A DNA stretch of 12,546 nucleotides from contig URWP01000058.1 of the NCBI GenBank assembly GCA_900551645.1, forward strand, positions 1 to 12,546, written 5' to 3'. The notes beneath the pieces were generated by a model. The model had not been told where the DNA came from, ran no database searches, and worked only from the letters and a program-made list of their open reading frames with translations. Below are positions 1 to 7,872 of this stretch, in pieces. The stretch comes from an uncultured Bacteroides sp. (GTDB lineage: Bacteria; Bacteroidota; Bacteroidia; Bacteroidales; Bacteroidaceae). The translations under genes were made by a program, and so were the position numbers. Position 1 is the stretch's first letter; each line of letters begins with the position of its first letter.

Positions 1-31
1 TTCTATAATCTTCATATGCCATTATATATTT

Positions 32-56
32 TAGGGACATTTACTGAATATCCCTA
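32..56 (-). other. Small secondary hairpin just beyond the main terminator
   Basis: Positions 32-37 (TTAGGG on the plus strand, shifted by one base to include the following A) pair with 51-56 in a 6-bp stem around a 13-base loop. On the minus strand it directly follows the 22-bp terminator stem. It may act as a backup termination or RNA-end-protecting structure, but a 6-bp stem with a long loop is near what chance gives. Nothing else is recognisable between position 1 and the end of the barrel gene. Confidence 0.25.
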
Positions 57-110
57 GATAAAGCAAGAGTCCTGAATAGCTTCACGGTTATTCAGGACTC
101 TTGCTTTATC
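57..110 (-). terminator. Perfect 22-bp hairpin terminator after the outer-membrane barrel gene
   Basis: Positions 57-78 are exactly complementary to 89-110, giving a 22-bp perfect stem around a 10-base spacer (79-88) that can itself add a few pairs. The outermost two pairs lie in the TGA stop codon of the barrel gene (109-111), and TAA follows in the same frame, so translation ends where the hairpin begins. No clean T tract follows on the minus strand. It therefore resembles the long, U-poor hairpins seen at Bacteroides operon ends rather than a textbook intrinsic terminator. The symmetry means it could also stop transcription arriving on the plus strand. Confidence 0.72.
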
Positions 111-2997
111 AACGTTTCTTCGGTTGGATATTGAATCTGTATTGGGCATGCAGCATGGCATAACGAGGTAACACGTTAGTGTAGGTTACGGTACGTGCCT
201 GTGCGTTAATGCCGTATGTCACGTTGCTCAGCTGATTCAGGATATCGAAACCATCGAGCATGAACACCCACCGTCCCTTGAATGCCGTATAGCTCAGACG
301 GGCATTCCATACTACATCGGTGGTGTTGAGGGTATTGTCTGCATATCCTTGGCGGGTATAGCAGGTAAGGTCTGTTGAGAAGCCGAAATTGGCTGGCAAC
401 TTGAACACTCCCGTTACGCCGTAATTGAGCGTGGTGGCCTGAAAGGGTGTAAAGTCTTCACGGGTACTGCGGGTATCACGCCAGATAACATCGGCACGCA
501 ATCCCAGTTTTTGTTTTCCTAATTGCCAGTCAATCTTTAAATTTTCTGTCAAAAACCAGTTCTTGACAGTGGATTTGACGGGTTCTGTCATGTCCATGCC
601 AATCATGTCACTCATATACGATTGTTCGGCACGTGAAATGGAACTGAGCGAGAATTGCTTTTTCGATCCGAACTGCCATGAAAGCGTGTTGTTGATGAAC
701 CGGTTCCAGTTTCCGTTGGTGTTGTAAGAGCGGATGGTACGTACGCCTGTCTGGGTGTTATAACTGTAGCCACGTGTCAGCATATTTTTTGTAATGTAAT
801 ATCCTAGCATCAGCGTGTTGCCAAATGCGTTGCGAGGTTTCATTTCCCAGGTCAACTCAATCTTATGCAGACGTTCGTTGTCCAGGCTTTCCACACCTTC
901 GTAGATGTTCAGGGGATCAGTGGCATCGGTGATGGGAATCAAATAAGCCAGGTCGGGTGTGCGGGGGGTAATCAGATAGCTTAATTTGAGAATCTGCATG
1001 GGTTGAGAACCCATGAAAGGATCTTCCTTAAAGTCGAACTGATAAGTCATGTGCGTCCATGCGGCCAGGGCGAATGAATTGGTATGGCGGTCTACATGAT
1101 AGAACTTGCCGCCCCGTCTGTAGTCGAGCGACTGGTCAAAGATATAGACCTGGGGAGTTGCTACGAGATAGAAATGTTTTCCAAAGGTGGATGATATACG
1201 TATCGACAATTGATGTGTATTGTCTTGGTAACGTGAAGTGAAGCTGTTGTCGGAGTCGAGTGCTGACAAATATCCGACGGGTAGCGATCCGAATACCCCT
1301 TCATCCTCCAGACGGTCTAGCAGATAACGTTGCGAATCTTTGTCCCGGGTCTGATGGGTGAAGTAATATTCCGGTTGGATATACCTGGAGTCATTAAGCC
1401 AATATGTGTATCCTGCATGGGCATTGAATGTATAGCTTTTGTTTGGCCGGTTGTAATATTCGTTCTGTTTGTGGGCAGGTGTGGAATCGTCGCCATAATT
1501 GATGCTATAATTCTTGAACCAGTCAGATTTGTCTTCGTTGTATTGTCCGCTGAAATCGTAACTGAATGAATCGCTGTTCTTCTTGAACTTGATATAATTG
1601 GAATAGTTAAGCGCTACATTCAGCTGGTGTCCGTCCTGTATATTGTTTTGTAGCGAACGGTTTATCAATCCGTTACGCATATCTACGTATGCCTCCGAAT
1701 AGATGTCGTCAATGATTTCCCGGTTCATGGTCTGTTTTTCTTCATCGAATGTTGCCGCCGAGTAGCTGTTGTTATTTTCATATTTGGTATAGTTCATTCT
1801 TTCGCCGATACTGGTCGCTACATATTTGCGTTTGAAGTTTATTTCGTTGTATTGTTTGATTTGAGTGGTACGCATTTGGGCACGGCTGTATTGGTAGTCG
1901 TATGTGTTTCCCGAAGTAAGCAGGTTGGTTCTTTCTGTGGTTACCATCTGCTTGTCGGTTATCTGTGCGAAAGTTACATTACCTTGCAACATGTCTTGAC
2001 TTCGGTTGAAGCTGACATTATAGTCTATTCCCGCTTGGGAGACCTTCTGGTTTCCTTTGGGAGCGCTTTCGGGAGTCCATGTCGTGTTCTGTCCCGGCTT
2101 GCGCTGGTCGTTTATGTTGTTGATGCCACCGAAAAGAGCGATTTGTGAATAAGGTGTAAAGTATAGCCCGAATGCGCGGCCCATGTATCTGTCCTCTGTT
2201 CCGCCTCCACCTTCTAGATTTACCATCCAGCCTTGTTGGTATTCCTTTTTCAGGCGGACATCCATCACGAAGTCTTTATCCCCCATGTCTTTGCCGTAGA
2301 ATTCGCTTTTCTTGCCTGCACGTTCATAAACGGAAATGTCTTTCACGGCATAGGCACCAAGGTTATCCAGCATCAATTGATTGTCTTTCCCGAAAAAGTC
2401 ACGCCCGTTCAGCAGCAGGCTTTCTACAAACCTGCCGTTGACGTATATTTGTCCGTTGTCTTTCAGTTCAACGCCCGGAAGCTGGTTCACCAATGCATCC
2501 AGCATGGAACCTTCGGCCAGCTGGAAAGCGCTGGCATCATAAACCAGTGTGTCCAGTTTGTGGTAGAATTTCACTTTGGAGGCGGTGACAGTTACCTCCT
2601 GTAGTTGCTTGGCACGTATCAGATAGATAGTAGGTAATTCTTTTACTGTTTCTCGGCGTCCTAAATCCCGAACCGTAAATTCCATATAGCCGGTCTCGTA
2701 ACCGGTGGCATCGGCCTCGATAATGTAGCGTGTTCCTTCGGTTCTGGGAACAGAAAATGAGAACTCCGATTTGTATTTGATTATATTGCCATTCTGAACT
2801 CCGCCACGGGTCTTCATGGAGTCTATTGCTGTTCCTTTTGCGTCCAGAAGTCTTACCATCGTGCCCTGCAGAGGGGTTTTCCCTATGTTTTCGAACACGT
2901 GTCCTACGATTTCCAGTCTCTCTTTATCCTGGGCTGTGGCAGGTAACCATATCAAGCCTAGAAGAACGATAAGAACTTCTATTATCTTCTGTTTCAT
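109..2997 (-). CDS. Outer-membrane beta-barrel protein with carboxypeptidase-like N-terminal domain and TonB-receptor-type plug
   Basis: A 962-residue protein. Residues 1-22 form a signal peptide (hydrophobic core, probable cut after ATA). About 28-127 resembles the carboxypeptidase-like regulatory beta-sandwich common at the N-terminus of Bacteroidetes outer-membrane receptors. About 133-250 is plug-like: EVTVTAS, then LDTLVYDA, GSMLDALVNQLPGVEL, and VNGRFVESLLLNGRDFF. The rest is rich in alternating aromatic and polar residues, as in a large beta-barrel. This pattern fits the Bacteroidetes outer-membrane beta-barrel family distantly related to TonB-dependent receptors, and it is not a classical SusC. 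There is no SusD partner beside it. It lies 95 bases downstream of the esterase gene with its own promoter candidate, so it may be expressed separately from the PUL. Its ligand is unknown; glycan uptake is only suggested by location. Confidence 0.85.
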   Translation of the reverse strand: MKQKIIEVLIVLLGLIWLPATAQDKERLEIVGHVFENIGKTPLQGTMVRLLDAKGTAIDSMKTRGGVQNGNIIKYKSEFSFSVPRTEGTRYIIEADATGYETGYMEFTVRDLGRRETVKELPTIYLIRAKQLQEVTVTASKVKFYHKLDTLVYDASAFQLAEGSMLDALVNQLPGVELKDNGQIYVNGRFVESLLLNGRDFFGKDNQLMLDNLGAYAVKDISVYERAGKKSEFYGKDMGDKDFVMDVRLKKEYQQGWMVNLEGGGGTEDRYMGRAFGLYFTPYSQIALFGGINNINDQRKPGQNTTWTPESAPKGNQKVSQAGIDYNVSFNRSQDMLQGNVTFAQITDKQMVTTERTNLLTSGNTYDYQYSRAQMRTTQIKQYNEINFKRKYVATSIGERMNYTKYENNNSYSAATFDEEKQTMNREIIDDIYSEAYVDMRNGLINRSLQNNIQDGHQLNVALNYSNYIKFKKNSDSFSYDFSGQYNEDKSDWFKNYSINYGDDSTPAHKQNEYYNRPNKSYTFNAHAGYTYWLNDSRYIQPEYYFTHQTRDKDSQRYLLDRLEDEGVFGSLPVGYLSALDSDNSFTSRYQDNTHQLSIRISSTFGKHFYLVATPQVYIFDQSLDYRRGGKFYHVDRHTNSFALAAWTHMTYQFDFKEDPFMGSQPMQILKLSYLITPRTPDLAYLIPITDATDPLNIYEGVESLDNERLHKIELTWEMKPRNAFGNTLMLGYYITKNMLTRGYSYNTQTGVRTIRSYNTNGNWNRFINNTLSWQFGSKKQFSLSSISRAEQSYMSDMIGMDMTEPVKSTVKNWFLTENLKIDWQLGKQKLGLRADVIWRDTRSTREDFTPFQATTLNYGVTGVFKLPANFGFSTDLTCYTRQGYADNTLNTTDVVWNARLSYTAFKGRWVFMLDGFDILNQLSNVTYGINAQARTVTYTNVLPRYAMLHAQYRFNIQPKKR

Positions 2998-3025
2998 GAT
3001 TTTATGTATTAGATTATTGTTTTTA

Positions 3026-3059
3026 CAAATTTATTTTTTTTTTGAAAAAACAACACAAA
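3026..3059 (-). promoter_or_regulatory. Bacteroides-type promoter candidate for the outer-membrane barrel gene
   Basis: On the minus strand, TAAATTTG (plus-strand 3026-3033) matches the Bacteroides -7 consensus TAnnTTTG at every fixed base. A -33 element is available as TTTG at 3056-3059, leaving a 22-base spacer, or as TTG at 3051-3053, leaving 17. Transcription would start roughly 20 bases before the ATG at 2997. The spacer is almost entirely homopolymeric: six T, one C and ten A on the minus strand. The match is by eye to the published consensus, and no start site is known here. Confidence 0.6.
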
Positions 3060-3092
3060 TCCTCAAAAATTGACCTTTTCGGTGAAGCATTA

Positions 3093-5165
3093 TTACAGTT
3101 CACTTCTGAAGGTAGAAGCCGGAAGACCTTCTGCATTCATCAGATTTGCTCTAGTGAAGGGTTGCCAGCCATACCGGATAAAGTGTGGTGTTTTCACTTG
3201 TGGACTGTGCAATATGATGCGTTCTCCCTGGATGGTAGCTTTTGCCGGATAATATAGTCCGTCGGTTTCAGCTATATCAAATCCGATTATTTCTTTTCCA
3301 TTGGAAGGTTGTAGCCCTTTTCCGTATAGGAAATCTACCACGACCTGTTTCCCCTCAACCTGAGCCGATTTAAACAGTGGACCGGACGGAAGAAGGTTCG
3401 AGAAGCCATATTCCTTGTGTAGAGCCCAACGTGCCAGTCTTTCTCCGATTGGTCGTTTGTCTCGGGGATGTACATCCAGTGAGTCACCCTTGTCTGATGA
3501 AACGGCCATTCCTGTATGGGGAATCTGTTGCATCAGCTGTCTTTGACTGTCCCGAAACCACGGCCAAGACGGTCGGTTGAGACTTGACAGCTGAACAAAA
3601 TAGAAAGGGAGTTCTGGTGATTGCCAGTTCCTGCGCCAACTTTGTACCAGTAGACTGAACAGTTTCTCGTGGGCTTCCATGTTATGTGCGTTCGATTCTC
3701 CCTGATACCAGATGACTCCTTTGATAGGGTATTGTTCCAACGTTTGGATTCCTGTTTCGTACAGGTAGCAAGGTTCGTATGGATGACGTTGCAGTTTGTC
3801 TGTTTTCTTTTGAAGATTGGTTAAGGCACGTTCGCGTACCCAGTCTTGGATGAAGTCGTTTTGTGTCCAGTCTCTCAGAATAGCAGGAAATTGGAATTCC
3901 AGTGTACTTCGGTCTATCCATGCTTCTGTTGGTGAACCACCTACAGCGTTACAGATTAATCCGACTGGTACGTTCAGACTATCTTGAATCATTTTCCCAA
4001 AGTAATAGGCTACAGCTGAAAATCCGGCAACTTGTTGTGGGGTACAAGGCTTCCATTGTGTAGGTTGATAATACAGCAAATGATTGACGGAATCCAATGC
4101 AGATACTTCCCATGCACGGTTATCGGTAGCCCATTTCCCTTTCAGGTGATATAGCCGGATATCTGTATTGTCTGCTTTGGGAATATCTTTATCCGCTGTG
4201 ATAGCTTGCGACAGTTGGAACTCCATGTTTGACTGTCCTGAACAAAGCCAGACTTCACCTGCCGCAACATGATGGAATGTCTGTTTTTGTTTAAGAGTGG
4301 AAACAGTCAGTTCATAGTTGTTCCCGGCTTTAATAGGATGAAGTGTTACGCTCCACTTTCCGTTGTATCCTGTGGTAGCAGTGTGTTGTTGCCCATCAAT
4401 GCAGACTGTGACTTTTTCACCGGCGTTGGCTGTCCCTTCTATAGTGAGAGGGCGATTGCGTTGTAGTACCATATAGTCGGTGAAGGTTTGAGGCAAATGT
4501 AGGCCTCCGAAATCTCCGGTAATGGCTGAATAGACGGTGTGCGCCAGTATACCAGCGCCTTCCGGATTGGGATGAAGTCCGTCTGGGAAAAAGAGCGGAT
4601 AGGCATACAAGGCTTGATGGAGGTCGATTAGTTGTACATTGGCTACACGGGAAATTGTTTCAATAGCTTGTTGGATGTCACGATGCCAGTCACGTGTACC
4701 GGATTCGAATCTCGGATGCCGGTGTGAAATAGGTGTCAGCCGGCATATCAGAATGCGACAGTGTGGATTGGCTTTCCTGCAGGAATCAATCAAGGCTAGA
4801 TAATCTCTGACGAATTCATCCCGGTAGTTGGGCCAATTTCTGGGGTCTGTATCATTAATGCCCAGATGTATCACGGCAATGTCTCCGGCAAATTCCATGG
4901 CTTTCTGGAATTCCGGCTGTTTCATGTAGGGACGGTGTCCGTGATTGAGTAATGTCGCTCCTGGCTTGCCAAAATTTCCTACAAGGTAATCACAACCCAA
5001 TAATTGCTGCAGTTGTGCCGGATATGATTCGACTTGTGGATTCTCGGTACCTATACCGTAAGTTATACTATTTCCTATGCAAGCTACTTTTGTTGGTGAG
5101 TCAGCATGTGATAAGGAAGCTGTTAATAAGAGGAAAAACAGGATAAAGAAAGATTTCCGGTTCAT
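3093..5165 (-). CDS. Bimodular carbohydrate esterase: N-terminal SGNH/GDSL domain plus sialate O-acetylesterase-like domain
   Basis: A 690-residue secreted protein with a signal peptide of about 21 residues (cut after SHA). The first module, about 25-213, is an SGNH hydrolase: GNSIT with nucleophile Ser33, Gly66 after an Asn-Phe pair, GIND with Asn104, and DGLHPN with Asp195 and His198. A beta-sandwich of about 221-300 (MVLQRNRPL) leads into the second module, of the sialate O-acetylesterase type: GQSNM with Ser312, GGSPTEAW (409-416), WYQGESN (486-492) and DVH with Asp564 and His566. A beta-rich tail follows. Both active sites look complete. Two-module sialate O-acetylesterases are known in Bacteroidetes, for example NanS of Tannerella forsythia, and they strip O-acetyl groups that block sialidases. 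The exact substrate here is inferred; acetylated hexosamines or other acetyl sugars are possible. It begins 18 bases after the small esterase. Confidence 0.88.
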   Translation of the reverse strand: MNRKSFFILFFLLLTASLSHADSPTKVACIGNSITYGIGTENPQVESYPAQLQQLLGCDYLVGNFGKPGATLLNHGHRPYMKQPEFQKAMEFAGDIAVIHLGINDTDPRNWPNYRDEFVRDYLALIDSCRKANPHCRILICRLTPISHRHPRFESGTRDWHRDIQQAIETISRVANVQLIDLHQALYAYPLFFPDGLHPNPEGAGILAHTVYSAITGDFGGLHLPQTFTDYMVLQRNRPLTIEGTANAGEKVTVCIDGQQHTATTGYNGKWSVTLHPIKAGNNYELTVSTLKQKQTFHHVAAGEVWLCSGQSNMEFQLSQAITADKDIPKADNTDIRLYHLKGKWATDNRAWEVSALDSVNHLLYYQPTQWKPCTPQQVAGFSAVAYYFGKMIQDSLNVPVGLICNAVGGSPTEAWIDRSTLEFQFPAILRDWTQNDFIQDWVRERALTNLQKKTDKLQRHPYEPCYLYETGIQTLEQYPIKGVIWYQGESNAHNMEAHEKLFSLLVQSWRRNWQSPELPFYFVQLSSLNRPSWPWFRDSQRQLMQQIPHTGMAVSSDKGDSLDVHPRDKRPIGERLARWALHKEYGFSNLLPSGPLFKSAQVEGKQVVVDFLYGKGLQPSNGKEIIGFDIAETDGLYYPAKATIQGERIILHSPQVKTPHFIRYGWQPFTRANLMNAEGLPASTFRSEL

Positions 5166-5183
5166 AGTGTTAGTTTATTTCGG

Positions 5184-5849
5184 TTATAAATAGGGGGTGA
5201 TGATTTCTTTCCATAGCAGATAGCCTTTGCCCAACAAATGGAGTCCATCGTTGGTGTATTGTTTTTGCATCTGTCCTTCGGCATCGACGAAGTGTGAGAA
5301 CAAATCGATGTATTGCACTTGTTCTTTTTCTGTCACGGTCTTGATTTTCTGGTTTATTTCCGGAATTTCTTTCCAGTGGCAAGTATGTTCATAAAATTTA
5401 TTATAATAAGTGGTGACTGGTAACAGGCTTTGTACATAGATTTGTGTTTCAGGTGACACTTGCTTGATTTTCTGTACAATGAGTCGGATGCCAGCTGCAA
5501 TGGTATCTGCCGGTTCGTTTTGTGGTACATTGTTGATACCAATCATCAGGAAAATTTTGGCTGGTTGCCCGTTTACAATAGCATCCAGTCGGTCGAATAC
5601 ACCTTGTGTCGTATCGCCACTAATGCCTCGATTCTTGACATGCGGATTATTGAATAATTCGTGCCATTCTCCTCCATCGGTGATGCTGTTTCCTATAAAG
5701 ATGATATCTTCGGATGTAACAGGAAGACTCTCGAAAAGTGACGCACGCTGGTAATAGTAAGTGGAATACTTAGGAGATTTGTCCTGTTGTGCATAGAGTG
5801 TGACGGCTGTCAGCCAGGTAAAGAGCAATAAAAATGTTTTTTTCGTCAT
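5184..5849 (-). CDS. Secreted SGNH/GDSL-type esterase
   Basis: A 221-residue single-domain SGNH hydrolase with a signal peptide (residues 1-20, cut after LYA). The four family blocks are visible: GNSIT with nucleophile Ser55, NRGISGDTT (73-81) supplying the Gly of block II, GINN with Asn106 as the oxyanion residue, and DGLH with Asp201 and His204. Block III reads GINN rather than GxND, as in SGNH proteins resembling the platelet-activating-factor acetylhydrolase gamma subunit. The likely reaction is release of O-acetyl groups from a sugar in the periplasm or at the cell surface; the acceptor cannot be read from the sequence. The gene is wedged 4 bases after the GH20 gene and 18 before the two-module esterase, so it is almost certainly co-transcribed and probably acts on the same glycan. 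Confidence 0.85.
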   Translation of the reverse strand: MTKKTFLLLFTWLTAVTLYAQQDKSPKYSTYYYQRASLFESLPVTSEDIIFIGNSITDGGEWHELFNNPHVKNRGISGDTTQGVFDRLDAIVNGQPAKIFLMIGINNVPQNEPADTIAAGIRLIVQKIKQVSPETQIYVQSLLPVTTYYNKFYEHTCHWKEIPEINQKIKTVTEKEQVQYIDLFSHFVDAEGQMQKQYTNDGLHLLGKGYLLWKEIITPYL

Positions 5850-5853
5850 GTCC

Positions 5854-7863
5854 TTATTGTTTTTCAGGGTTAGTGGGTGAATAGATTAGATTTTCTAAAG
5901 ATTCGGTACCATCAGGGGTAACAAATACAGCTGTAAACATCCATTTGACCAGTCTTACTTGTGGAGTTTGGAATTTACCAATGGGAAGTTTCAGCATGAG
6001 TTTGTTCCATCCTTTATGTAATTGTACTTGTAAGGGTGGCCTTGATACACAGTTTTCGTTGGTTAAAGGTATTTCGTTAGACCGTTTTTTGTGTGTACTT
6101 TGCCATTGGGGAGGTAACAGTTCATGTCCGTTTAGCCAAGCGCGACTTTCTTTGTAATCCCATTTTCCCGGTTCAGGAGGAAGATCACTTTCTGATCGGC
6201 TATAATTCTGGAATTCCAATAGGAGTCCGGCAGACTGCTGTTCTGGAGAATATACCCAAGTAGTGGCATAGGCTGTATGGTTTTCCTGTGGGTTCTTGTA
6301 AAAGCTTGGTACCAAGTTTCCCCATACATGCCTCAGATAGATGCCTGCACCATTAACCGTATGAGTCTGATAGCGTTTTCCCTCATACTCATAGGTCTCT
6401 GCTTCTGTATCTTCCGGTGGAAATTTTTTTCTTAAGTCTCCCTGGTTGGGAAAGGCGTCAGTAATATTCCATTTTACGTGACTCTGCCTGACATATGGAA
6501 ACGGTTCTCCTGCAAATGTATGGTGTTTATGCCATAGCATCCGTTGTTCGAAGTCGGCAAATTTCTGATTGGTTTCCGGAGTTTCTGTCCGTAGTAAAGT
6601 TTCTGGACCGTCAAAATAACACGTGCCTCCGCCTAGCCATGCCCGTTCTGCCAATGCCAGCATGTTGGCATACAAGTTATTTTCTGCTACGATTTGTTTC
6701 TCATCGGTGATATAACGGTCATTCCATATGGCAAGGATGCTGCCTGCAATATCTTCACTTCCCTGGCCACAATTGTAGATACGGCTATTGTATAAAGCTA
6801 CCAGGTCTGCATATGTATCAAAGTGGTTCAGATAATGGAACCGACAGTCTATTGCCGGGATTCCCGGTTGTGCTTTTCCTCTATAGCTCCATAGTTGGGT
6901 CATATCTATTTCACCGGGCTGATAATTCCATCCCGGATTCCAGGAAATGACTTTTTTACCTTTAGACCGTACGTAGCGGACCATTTCCGGAACAAATTCC
7001 GGATTGGTGAATTTCACTTCATCTGTTCCTATATGTATATAGGGTACATCAAAAGTTTCACAGATTTCATCCATCAGTTTCTTTAGGATTTCCATGCCCT
7101 TTTGGCTTTGCATGTCTGCATGAAAAGCTCGATTGAAAGCTTCGCTATGTCCTGGCATATCTATCTCGGGTATTAACATTACATGATGTTCTTTACAGAA
7201 TTTGACTAGTTCTTTGGCCTCTTGGAGTGTATAGTATTTTCCTGGCATCCGTGTCATATTTTGAGGAGAATTAAGCTCCGGATAGAGCTTGCTTTCCAGT
7301 CTCCATGCCTGGTTCTCTGTCAGATGCCAATGGAAAACATTGATTTTGAATCGACTTAAGAGTTCTATTTCTTTTTTGAGTTCTTTCAAAGAAATATAGG
7401 TACGTCCTACATCGTGCATGAATCCACGGATGCGGAAAGCAGGCCAGTCTGTGATTTCACAGGTAGGAAGATAGTATATATCTTTATCTTTACATGTCAG
7501 TTGTCGTATGGTTTGTAAAGCTCTATACGTTCCTGTTGAGGATGTTGCAGAAACATGTATTTGGTTGTTGGTTATTTTGATTTTATATCCTTCTTGGCTA
7601 TTGAGAGGAATTTCGGGAAGTTGAGGTAGAATATTAATTTTGATAGTTTTTGGGGCTGGAATAGATATTACTGTTGTATTGGTCTCATGTAACCATGCCC
7701 ACCATTCCTGTAAATTTTCTGTATTTTCCAGATAGATTTGATCTAATATTAGCTTTTCATGTGTATAAACTATTTTTTGAGGCTGTGGCAGAAGGGGAGG
7801 GAATATTTTTCCAACACAAGGTAAGCTATAATAGAGGATTATCAAAAAGCAAAAATATTTCAT
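5854..7863 (-). CDS. Family GH20 beta-N-acetylhexosaminidase-like enzyme with C-terminal accessory region
   Basis: A 669-residue protein with a probable signal peptide (about 1-18). Residues 20-140 resemble the GH20 N-terminal alpha/beta domain, with the typical GTYRALQTIRQL segment at 111-122. The catalytic barrel covers about 143-420: RGFMHDVGR (146-154, with the substrate Arg154), FHWHLTENQAWRLE (177-190), PEIDMPGHS (232-240), and HIGTDEV with the Asp281-Glu282 pair. In GH20 the Asp positions the substrate N-acetyl group and the Glu is acid/base. The usual HIGGDE reads HIGTDE here, and the late barrel motif is LAIWNDR rather than the common LWTE, so this is a divergent member. About 470-669 is an additional beta-rich region that I cannot assign. 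The expected reaction is release of terminal beta-GlcNAc or beta-GalNAc; the specificity is not readable. It starts 9 bases after the fucosidase gene. Confidence 0.87.
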   Translation of the reverse strand: MKYFCFLIILYYSLPCVGKIFPPLLPQPQKIVYTHEKLILDQIYLENTENLQEWWAWLHETNTTVISIPAPKTIKINILPQLPEIPLNSQEGYKIKITNNQIHVSATSSTGTYRALQTIRQLTCKDKDIYYLPTCEITDWPAFRIRGFMHDVGRTYISLKELKKEIELLSRFKINVFHWHLTENQAWRLESKLYPELNSPQNMTRMPGKYYTLQEAKELVKFCKEHHVMLIPEIDMPGHSEAFNRAFHADMQSQKGMEILKKLMDEICETFDVPYIHIGTDEVKFTNPEFVPEMVRYVRSKGKKVISWNPGWNYQPGEIDMTQLWSYRGKAQPGIPAIDCRFHYLNHFDTYADLVALYNSRIYNCGQGSEDIAGSILAIWNDRYITDEKQIVAENNLYANMLALAERAWLGGGTCYFDGPETLLRTETPETNQKFADFEQRMLWHKHHTFAGEPFPYVRQSHVKWNITDAFPNQGDLRKKFPPEDTEAETYEYEGKRYQTHTVNGAGIYLRHVWGNLVPSFYKNPQENHTAYATTWVYSPEQQSAGLLLEFQNYSRSESDLPPEPGKWDYKESRAWLNGHELLPPQWQSTHKKRSNEIPLTNENCVSRPPLQVQLHKGWNKLMLKLPIGKFQTPQVRLVKWMFTAVFVTPDGTESLENLIYSPTNPEKQ

Positions 7864-7872
7864 ATTGTAATG

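Noticed and set aside
2233..2604. 123-codon open frame on the plus strand
   Set aside because: It lies wholly opposite the well-supported outer-membrane barrel gene and has no recognisable domain, so it is an antisense shadow.
3061..3090. Possible terminator after the bimodular esterase gene
   Set aside because: Only a 3-4 bp stem (ACC/GGT) can form before the T-rich stretch, too weak to call.
7810..7863. Possible lipobox around Cys16 of the GH20 protein
   Set aside because: The residues before the Cys are S-L-P, which does not fit the usual lipobox with a small residue at -1, so an ordinary signal peptide is more likely.
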